Assembly (NCBI GenBank): GCA_030039005.1
Contig: JASHQT010000561.1
Coordinates: 1-19,186, forward strand
Source: Bryobacteraceae bacterium
GTDB lineage: Bacteria; Acidobacteriota; Terriglobia; Bryobacterales; Bryobacteraceae
DNA: 19,186 bases
Reading direction: 5' to 3'
Below the pieces are notes generated by a model. That model did no database searches. It worked only from the letters and a program-made list of their open reading frames with translations, and was not told the origin of the DNA. Shown here piece by piece: positions 13,924-19,186 of this stretch (positions are counted from its first letter, which is position 1; each line of letters starts with the position of its first letter). The translations under genes were made by a program, and so were the position numbers.

Positions 13924-16020
13924 CTAGCGCCGGAATTTCTCCTGACAGTTCTGGACCACGGTGAAGGGAGCCGCGCTGACCGAACCAGTCGTGCTCATGA
14001 TGAACCTCTGGCCGTCTCTGGATACGTCGAATTGAAAGTCGCTGGTTGATCCATACTGTGTGATGCCCGGAATGCGGAAGAGTGCCTTCGGTTCGTCTAA
14101 TTGAAATTCCGCTCGGACGGGCACCGAGTAGAGCCGATTATCCAGACCCGCGTAGAAAAGCTCATGGCCGTCCGGACGCCACCGCACGAACCAGGCACCG
14201 CCTTTCGACACTTGGGTTCGAGCTCCCACCAAGCGCGGCGACGGCAGGGGATCGAAGCCCTGCACGTAGACCTCCGGCGTACCCGATTCTGCCGAGAGAA
14301 ATGCAATATGCCGGCCCTCCGGTGAAAAAGTAACCGCCCAATGCGCGCTCTCACCGCGCAAAAGGGGCATCACATTCCCGTTCGAGGTATCGGACAGCCA
14401 TGCCTCTTGCTCCTCTTCTCCACGTCCCGTATCAAACGCGATGAAACGGCCGTCCCCGGACCAATCGGTGGGCGCCTGGATTTGATTCGCGCGAATAGCC
14501 ACTTCTCGGGACGCCGGGTTCACGAGGGGCTGCTGTCCCCCAATCTCCGACACGGCTATAGTTGCCAGAGACGGGATACTGATACGGCTGGTGGTAAGAG
14601 CCAATTCCTTTCCGTCGGGTGACCAGACCGGCCGGCTATGAGCCGCCGGCGGGTAGGTGAGGCGACGACTTTCGCGCCCGTCGGCACTGAACAGCCAGAG
14701 GTCAAGCGTGCCGCTCGCAGGGGTCCAGATCCCCGCCGCGATGTGACGCCCGTCCGGGGAAATCCGCACATTGCCGTCGTAAGGAGCCGGCGGCCCCAGC
14801 GTGCCTACCTGGCGTCCGGCCCTGTCGTACCAGTGGAGCTGGGAAACCGGCCAGCCGCTTTGATAAACCAGGACTCCGGTATCGGAAACGGAGAAGCTCG
14901 CCTGGGCGCTGGGGCTGAAGTAGATCACGTTCTGGGCGATCGGAAGCGGCTCGCCCGCAAGCTGAGATCGGTCCGCCTCGAACGGCTGCGCCAGGAGACT
15001 GCCCTGCCGAACGTAGAGCAGCATCCCTGGTTCGCCGGGATGAGCTGGCGGCGCGTATTGAACGATGGAATCGGTCTGCATCAACGATGTCGACTTTCCG
15101 CCCGGAAAATCGGAGACCCGGGCACGATATCCGCCGCCGGATGGGTCGACGAATAAATTGAGAACGCGATCGCTGTGCGGCAGGAACTGCGGCAAGCGCA
15201 GATCCGCGGCTGTAATGGATCTCAGTGCCCCGTTATCGACTTTCAACTCATAAATCGACCGCGCTCCCAAGTAAAGCAACAAGTCTCCCTTGGCACGCCA
15301 GGTGCCGAGTGCGACAAGGAGAGGAAGATTGGCAACCGGGCGCGTGGAGCCTGTGTCGAGATTCACTTCCATCAAAACGCGCTTCACCGAGAAATAGAGA
15401 GAACGGCTATCTGGCGACCAGAACACACTCCACGCGCCTTCGGTGCCCGGCACCGGCCGCATGTCGAGAGAAGACAGCTCACGAATCCATATATTCGTTC
15501 CGCTCGGACCAGTTGCGGTGAAGGCCAGCCGGGCGCCATCGGGCGAAATAGCGAACGCCTGACGGCTTACGGGCGGAGCAAAGATCGATCCTGGCGGCGG
15601 AGCAATCGAGAACTCCACCACCGGCCGTGGCGCCGCGCGATCCGGGGTCTTCAGCAAGATCGCGCACCCCCCAATGAGGCCGGCCGCGATTACGGCTCCG
15701 ATCATCCATCTCGCTGGAGCGCGGTGGGCGCTCCCCTTCCCCTCCGCATTGGATCGCGCGACCGGAGATCCGTCCGCAAGAGAAGGCGCTGGACGCTGGT
15801 CGGCGCCCGGTTCATGATCCCGAACAGGGGCGATGAAGCGGTATCCGTTGCCCGGAACAGTCTCGATGTATCTCGGACTTTCGGCGGCGTCACCGAGCGC
15901 CCTGCGGATTTTGCTCATGGCCGCGTTCAGGCCGTGCTCGAAGTCTACGAACGTGTCGCTGGCCCAGATGGCCTGGCGCAGATCCTCGCGGCTGACCAGA
16001 TGATCCGCTCGCTCGACCAA
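13924..16020 (-). CDS. Winged-helix / TolB-type propeller membrane regulator, N-terminus cut by a stop codon
   Basis: The open frame, starting at a TTG codon, gives 698 residues. Residues 1-66 are most of an OmpR-type winged-helix DNA-binding domain (SREDLRQAIW, FVDFEHGLNAAMSKIRRALG, YIETVPGNGYRFIAPV). A linker leads to one membrane helix (about 105-123, WMIGAVIAAGLIGGCAILL), then a periplasmic beta-propeller of PD40/TolB-like blades: ISPDGARLAFTATG, WSPDSRSLYFS, ISPDGRHIAAGIW, WSPDGKELAL, WSGDGRFIAFDTG, FSPEGRHIAFLSAESG and WRPDGHELFYAG. This is a CadC-like plan: a sensor outside the membrane controls a DNA-binding domain inside; ligand and targets are unknown. The beginning of the winged helix lies upstream, before an in-frame TGA at 16068-16066 (see separate entry), so TTG 16020 is unlikely to be the native start. 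A possible autoregulatory site lies at 16173-16197. Stop TAG 13926-13924. Confidence 0.88.
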   Translation of the reverse strand: MVERADHLVSREDLRQAIWASDTFVDFEHGLNAAMSKIRRALGDAAESPRYIETVPGNGYRFIAPVRDHEPGADQRPAPSLADGSPVARSNAEGKGSAHRAPARWMIGAVIAAGLIGGCAILLKTPDRAAPRPVVEFSIAPPPGSIFAPPVSRQAFAISPDGARLAFTATGPSGTNIWIRELSSLDMRPVPGTEGAWSVFWSPDSRSLYFSVKRVLMEVNLDTGSTRPVANLPLLVALGTWRAKGDLLLYLGARSIYELKVDNGALRSITAADLRLPQFLPHSDRVLNLFVDPSGGGYRARVSDFPGGKSTSLMQTDSIVQYAPPAHPGEPGMLLYVRQGSLLAQPFEADRSQLAGEPLPIAQNVIYFSPSAQASFSVSDTGVLVYQSGWPVSQLHWYDRAGRQVGTLGPPAPYDGNVRISPDGRHIAAGIWTPASGTLDLWLFSADGRESRRLTYPPAAHSRPVWSPDGKELALTTSRISIPSLATIAVSEIGGQQPLVNPASREVAIRANQIQAPTDWSGDGRFIAFDTGRGEEEQEAWLSDTSNGNVMPLLRGESAHWAVTFSPEGRHIAFLSAESGTPEVYVQGFDPLPSPRLVGARTQVSKGGAWFVRWRPDGHELFYAGLDNRLYSVPVRAEFQLDEPKALFRIPGITQYGSTSDFQFDVSRDGQRFIMSTTGSVSAAPFTVVQNCQEKFRR

Positions 16021-16065
16021 AGTCCTAAGGACCTGAAAGGGCTGGTTCTGGATCGGAATGCGGGT

Positions 16066-16131
16066 TCAGTTCTTTCGCAGCTCGCCGCGAACGGCATCGA
16101 GCTCGAACGGTCCGAACCGGTACTTAGCCAT
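16066..16131 (-). pseudogene. Detached N-terminus of the winged-helix regulator
   Basis: From ATG 16131 the minus strand encodes MAKYRFGPFELDAVRGEL followed by RKN and then TGA (16068-16066). Reading on in the same frame gives TRIPIQNQPFQVLRTLVERA, which joins directly onto the 698-residue frame at 16020. YRFGPFELD is the standard opening of this class of winged-helix domain. The stop occupies a position where glycine is expected (K-N-G), so a single G-to-T change of GGA would explain it. The intact gene would encode 735 residues. A translation product ending here would have 21 residues and no function. Confidence 0.85.
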
Positions 16132-16141
16132 TCAGGCTTCC

Positions 16142-16169
16142 ATTATGCATCTCCCTTCGCAGGTGACAA
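16142..16169 (-). promoter_or_regulatory. Sigma70-like promoter of the winged-helix regulator
   Basis: On the minus strand TTGTCA (16169-16164, 5 of 6) and CATAAT (16147-16142, 5 of 6) are separated by 16 bases. Transcription would start near 16135, only a few bases before ATG 16131, so the message would be nearly leaderless; this fits the lack of a Shine-Dalgarno at normal distance and supports 16131 as the original start. Confidence 0.5.
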
Positions 16170-16172
16170 AGC

Positions 16173-16197
16173 CCAATAAATGCTCTGCCATTATTGG
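16173..16197. promoter_or_regulatory. Inverted repeat between the divergent regulator and cytochrome genes
   Basis: CCAATAAATG (16173-16182) and CATTATTGG (16189-16197) pair over nine positions with one bulged A, around CTCTGC. It lies just upstream of the regulator's -35 box and between two divergent genes, the usual place for an operator that controls both. Recognition by the winged-helix protein is inference. Confidence 0.4.
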
Positions 16198-16313
16198 CCT
16201 ACCGGATGATACGAAGAATTTACCCCAAAGTTACCGGGGGGAAATGGACAAGCGATCGCGCCTCAATCAAAATGCACTTCGAACAACACCACAGGCAAAG
16301 GGAGATGCGAGAA

Positions 16314-17207
16314 ATGGGAGCACAACATTCTTCTAAAGCGGGCACCGCGATGACTCTGGCCGTCATCGGAACTACTTTGATCTTGAACAGCGCACGGCGC
16401 TTGAAGGCGCAGGACTTTGACACCGACCAACAGCGCATCTTGCAAGGCTATGCGGTTGCTCCCGTTTCTCTGAACATGTCGGGGAGAAACGCCGTCATGG
16501 TGCTGCTCGGCAGTTATTACGTGAATACCGCCGGCGATTGCAACGGTTGCCACAGCAGTGGCACACCGGCTTCTCTTTTCCTTTATCCTTACGCAACGGG
16601 CGGAAACCCTTACTTCAACCAGCCCACAAAGATCGATCCGACGGTGTATCTCAATGGCGGCGCGCAATTCTATACAGTAGGGACACCCACTGGGCCTCTT
16701 GGCTACGCCGGCCCAGTCATCGTCTCCCGAAATCTGACGCCGAACTACGCCGGGCTGCCAGAAGGCGGCCACACGCTCTCTCAGTTTATGCAGATCATGC
16801 GGACCGGCATCGATTTCGACCAGATTCATCCTCCTTGTTCGCAACAACAGTTGAATACGATCAACAGCCCTGGCAGCATGACTCTTGCCGAGCTTCAGGC
16901 GGCCGTGAACAACTGCATACCTACCGGGGTGATCCCGGGAACGTCGTTCGACAATGAGCCGAACGGCAATCTGCTCCAGATCATGCCGTGGGCTGCGTTT
17001 GCGAACCTAACCGACTATGACCTCGAGGCGATCTACGAATACCTAAGTGCGATTCCCTGCATAAACAACACTCTACCCCTGGCTCCTGCCGGGGCACCCG
17101 ACGAGTTGCTGAACAACTGCGGGCCTGGAAGCCCGGTCCCCGCGGCGCGGCCTGGTGACAATGTCAATTCCATCTTGAAACTGGGTGCTTCCAGGCGGCG
17201 GGATTAA
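16314..17207 (+). CDS. Secreted monohaem cytochrome c
   Basis: A 297-residue exported protein with one covalent haem site, CNGCH (76-80), in the context NTAGDCNGCHSSGTPAS, and a plausible axial methionine at M224 (LQIMPWAAFANLTDYDLEAI), the typical C-terminal end of a cytochrome c fold. The central part has an insertion with GGAQFYTVGTPTGPLGYAGP and a VSRNLTPNYAGLPEGGHTL block, which is common in cytochrome subunits associated with dehydrogenases. Four further cysteines (175, 201, 249 and 269) could form disulphides. Start ATG 16314 is favoured because AAAGGGAG ends nine bases before it; ATG 16305 directly abuts that site and is less likely, although the frame is open from 16194. A signal peptide with hydrophobic core AMTLAVIGTTLILNSA follows. 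The gene is divergent from the propeller regulator, suggesting shared control. It may accept electrons from a periplasmic dehydrogenase, but no partner is adjacent. Confidence 0.88.
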   Translation: MGAQHSSKAGTAMTLAVIGTTLILNSARRLKAQDFDTDQQRILQGYAVAPVSLNMSGRNAVMVLLGSYYVNTAGDCNGCHSSGTPASLFLYPYATGGNPYFNQPTKIDPTVYLNGGAQFYTVGTPTGPLGYAGPVIVSRNLTPNYAGLPEGGHTLSQFMQIMRTGIDFDQIHPPCSQQQLNTINSPGSMTLAELQAAVNNCIPTGVIPGTSFDNEPNGNLLQIMPWAAFANLTDYDLEAIYEYLSAIPCINNTLPLAPAGAPDELLNNCGPGSPVPAARPGDNVNSILKLGASRRRD

Positions 17208-17264
17208 CTAGCTTAGGCTTTCGACCCCTTCCGCCATTTCAAGCAGGCTTGGCTAGGCGCGGCT

Positions 17265-18272
17265 TTACTTGCCAATCATGTGCTGGATGTCGCGGTTGTT
17301 TTCCTGGCAAATGAATTCGTAGATCTCTTCGTGCGGCGCCAGATCGGCCACGCTCTTGATCGTGAATGGACGAACCAGGACGCCTGAGTCTTCCACCGTG
17401 GTCTCGATTTGCATGTGCCCCAAGTCGGGGCGATGGTAGCGCTCGACGATATGCAGTCGATCGGAGTGCGGGTGCGCCTCGATGTCCAGCCATACACGTG
17501 GATCGAACGCCACACGATCCACGACCAGCGTGTCGCCGTCCCAGCGGCCGATCGAGTGCCCGTACCACGCGGGATTCGGATCCGCCGGATGGCCGCGGCC
17601 GTCCAAATAGATTTGATGAAAACCGGGGCTTTCGTCGTCGGAAATATAAATCAAAAAATCCTTGCTTTGGACAAATTCCCACAGCGGACCGTAGCGCAGC
17701 GGCGCCGAAGGCAGGCAGCGCGCTTGCGGGCTGTCTTTCGAATTATTCGCCAAGCGCTCTCGCTGGATCGCGGCCGCAGCCGGCAGAAATTCGGGCTTGC
17801 CCGGATCCACCACATCGGGAATCCACCACACGCCCGAAAGGTCGGGCTTGCCGTCGTAGGTGCGCGGCGTGGGACCGGAAGGCGGCTTATGCCGCCTCGT
17901 GTCTTCCTCAATCCGCAGGCGGTCTTCACCCAGCGTGTTGAGCTGCGATGTGTCGCTGAGATGGATATCCAGCCGCAGTGCGAGCGAGGCCTTGACGATC
18001 ACACCCTTCATCACGAACTGCCGCAGCCCGGGCGCCGAAGCCGCGACGTAATAGGTCCCTGGCGGCAGATTCTGCAGCTCGTATTTGCCGGAAGCCGACG
18101 TCATGGCTTTGAACACGGCGTGCGATTGCGCGTTTTCCGCGAGCACCGCGTTGTGACCGATAGGGTCGCCGTTGGAATCGAACAGGGTGCCGTGAATGCC
18201 GCCGGTAGGTGTGGCATTCTGGGCCGCCGCCGGCAGCAAGACGAGACAACAGGAGAGAATGAAACGCAGCAA
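17265..18272 (-). CDS. Carboxypeptidase-regulatory-like domain fused to an HWEGDTLVVD-family domain
   Basis: A 335-residue exported protein with two modules. After a signal peptide (MLRFILSCCLVLLPAAAQ), residues 23-105 are a carboxypeptidase-regulatory-like beta-sandwich (GGIHGTLFDSNGDPIG, GKYELQNLPPGTYYVAASAP). A charged linker leads to a C-terminal module (138-335) of the same family as the two operon paralogs at 388-2009: YDGKPDLSGVWWIPD, RCLPSAPLRYG, GRWDGDTLVVDRVAFD (242-257), HPHSDRLHIVERYHRPD and IETTVEDSGVLVRPF. The first position of the core motif is R-W-D-G rather than H-W-E-G. The start is a TTG at 18272, the only start that covers the signal peptide, with a modest AAGG upstream; it lies just beyond the terminator of the preceding receptor gene. 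The same sandwich domain opens the neighbouring TonB receptors, so a role near the outer membrane is plausible; activity unknown. Confidence 0.85.
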   Translation of the reverse strand: MLRFILSCCLVLLPAAAQNATPTGGIHGTLFDSNGDPIGHNAVLAENAQSHAVFKAMTSASGKYELQNLPPGTYYVAASAPGLRQFVMKGVIVKASLALRLDIHLSDTSQLNTLGEDRLRIEEDTRRHKPPSGPTPRTYDGKPDLSGVWWIPDVVDPGKPEFLPAAAAIQRERLANNSKDSPQARCLPSAPLRYGPLWEFVQSKDFLIYISDDESPGFHQIYLDGRGHPADPNPAWYGHSIGRWDGDTLVVDRVAFDPRVWLDIEAHPHSDRLHIVERYHRPDLGHMQIETTVEDSGVLVRPFTIKSVADLAPHEEIYEFICQENNRDIQHMIGK

Positions 18273-18286
18273 ATTCTAACCTTACC

Positions 18287-18327
18287 AAACAAAATCGGCT
18301 CCGGGCGTCATCGACGCACGGAGCCGA
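18287..18327 (-). terminator. Intrinsic terminator of the second TonB receptor gene
   Basis: On the minus strand TCGGCTCCG (18327-18319) and CGGAGCCGA (18303-18295) form a perfect 9-bp stem, extended through one mismatch by the inner pair GCGTC/GACGC around a 3-base loop, and followed at once by TTTTGTTT (18294-18287). It is 20 bases after the receptor stop and 15 bases before the TTG start of the next gene, so that gene depends on read-through or on a promoter I cannot see. Confidence 0.85.
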
Positions 18328-18346
18328 GGCTAAAGTAGACGGAGGG

Positions 18347-19186
18347 TTAGAAGTAATACTTCAAGGCAAATTGGAGGATGCGCGGGTTCACCGAAGTGGT
18401 CGTGATTTCTCCGAACGTGCTGGGCGTCGAAATCGCCGTCCCAATGGGATTCGAGAACTGCGCATGATTAAAGGCGTTGAAGAATTCCGTGCGGAAGATC
18501 ACCTGTTGCCGCTCGGTGATGCGGAAAGTCTTGACAATCGAGATATCCCAATTGAAATTCCCCGGCCCGAGAATAATTCCGACGCCGGAATTGCCGTACA
18601 ACGTCGGCGGACCGTAGAAGCCGGCGGCTTCGCCATAAGGCGCCAGCGGCGCGCCGCAAAACGCGTTGATGTTGAAGTAACCCGGTCCGCCCGCCGCACC
18701 GCCCAGGCGGCTTTCGACGCCGCCCGCAGTCGCCACCGAACTATAGGTTGACCCTCCGCACATTTGGGCGCGAGGTGTGTCGTAGGTGCCGAGGTCGTAA
18801 GCCGTCCCAGCGTTTTGATCTGAAATGGTGAGCGGCGTCCCGTCTTGAACCGTGGTGACGCCCGATACGTTCCAGCCGTTCGCCAGAACTCCGAGCGCTC
18901 CCGTGTGCTGACCGAACGGCAGATCGTAACTGTAGTTGAGCACGAAGCGCTGCGGATGGCTGAAGCCCACCGGACCATACTGCTGCGCCATCGCCGTCGG
19001 CAGGTTGCTGTTGGCGCCGCTGCCAGTCAGCACTTCTGGAATATCGCTCAGATCTTTGCTGTAGGTGTAAGACCCTTGCAGGAGTAAGCCATGGGTCAAC
19101 TGCTTTCTCAGCGTGACCTGCAGGCTGTTGTAGTTGGAGATACCGTCGAAGGCCGTCTCATCGACGCCGGCCGGTGTGTAACCGAG
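18347..19186 (-). CDS. C-terminal part of a second Oar-like TonB-dependent receptor (runs off the window)
   Basis: The last 279 residues of an outer-membrane beta barrel; the frame remains open to the window edge at 19186, so the 5' part, including any regulatory-like and plug domains, is missing. Landmarks match the full-length receptor at 10058-13684 in order: FDGISNYNSLQVTLRKQ, GSYTYSKDLSD, QQYGPVGFSHPQRFVLNYSY, LGVLANGWNVSGVTTVQDG, RLGGAAGGPGYFNINAFC, GIILGPGNFNWDISI and FRTEFFNAFNHAQF. It ends in phenylalanine (FALKYYF), as for barrel insertion. The two are close paralogs, agreeing over long blocks in their final quarter. An intrinsic terminator follows. An internal ATG at 19099 is not the start, since homologous sequence continues upstream of it. 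Confidence 0.93.
   Translation of the reverse strand, partial: LGYTPAGVDETAFDGISNYNSLQVTLRKQLTHGLLLQGSYTYSKDLSDIPEVLTGSGANSNLPTAMAQQYGPVGFSHPQRFVLNYSYDLPFGQHTGALGVLANGWNVSGVTTVQDGTPLTISDQNAGTAYDLGTYDTPRAQMCGGSTYSSVATAGGVESRLGGAAGGPGYFNINAFCGAPLAPYGEAAGFYGPPTLYGNSGVGIILGPGNFNWDISIVKTFRITERQQVIFRTEFFNAFNHAQFSNPIGTAISTPSTFGEITTTSVNPRILQFALKYYF

Noticed and set aside
17208..17264. Possible bidirectional terminator between the cytochrome and the fusion gene
   Set aside because: CTAGC/GCTAG pairing is only 5 bases before mismatches and there is no T run on either strand.

Overview
The window looks like a chromosomal segment of a high-GC Acidobacteriota bacterium, most likely of the Bryobacter/Solibacter type. 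The evidence is the gene content: a very long orphan MacB/FtsX-type permease of the acidobacterial (ADOP) class, Oar-like TonB-dependent receptors with an N-terminal carboxypeptidase-regulatory-like domain, a winged-helix/TolB-propeller membrane regulator, and a family of secreted proteins carrying an H-W-E-G-D/N-T-L-V-V-D motif together with a DUF6152-type protein. The taxonomic call is inference from family knowledge; no rRNA or marker gene is present.

Layout. 1-2.6 kb (minus strand): a compact operon with a good sigma70-like promoter at 2547-2576, reading DUF6152-like protein, two tandem paralogous secreted proteins (the second starts on a GTG that overlaps the previous stop) and a small cupin. 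2.6-6.1 kb (minus): a 61-residue hypothetical ORF, the 907-residue orphan ABC permease and a 97-residue hypothetical. 6.1-7.2 kb (plus): an HDOD signalling protein preceded by two sets of triplicated short repeats, one built on the palindrome GGTGCACC. 7.2-10 kb (minus): an SDR oxidoreductase with a one-base frameshift near its C-terminus, and a secreted PQQ-dependent dehydrogenase. 10-13.7 kb (minus): a full-length 1208-residue TonB-dependent receptor. 13.9-16.1 kb (minus): the winged-helix/propeller regulator, whose DNA-binding domain is interrupted by an in-frame TGA. 16.3-17.2 kb (plus, divergent from it): a secreted single-haem cytochrome c. 17.3-19.2 kb (minus): a third member of the HWEGDTLVVD family, here fused to a carboxypeptidase-regulatory-like domain, preceded by an intrinsic terminator and the C-terminal part of a second TonB-dependent receptor that runs off the window.

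Most products are exported (signal peptides, outer-membrane barrel, periplasmic propellers, haem and PQQ enzymes). The region therefore reads as an envelope and nutrient-acquisition segment: receptors for import of large substrates, periplasmic oxidation (PQQ enzyme, cytochrome) and secreted proteins of unknown function. No mobile element, CRISPR array, RNA gene or phage gene was seen. The least explained part is the DUF6152/HWEGDTLVVD system: three paralogs in one window, two in an operon with DUF6152 and a cupin, one fused to the same domain that begins the TonB receptors. Two genes carry single-base lesions (frameshift in the SDR, nonsense codon in the regulator), which may be real decay or assembly errors. 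No gene-free stretch exceeds 300 bases; the longest is the 239 bases upstream of the full-length TonB receptor, which holds two perfect 10-bp palindromes.
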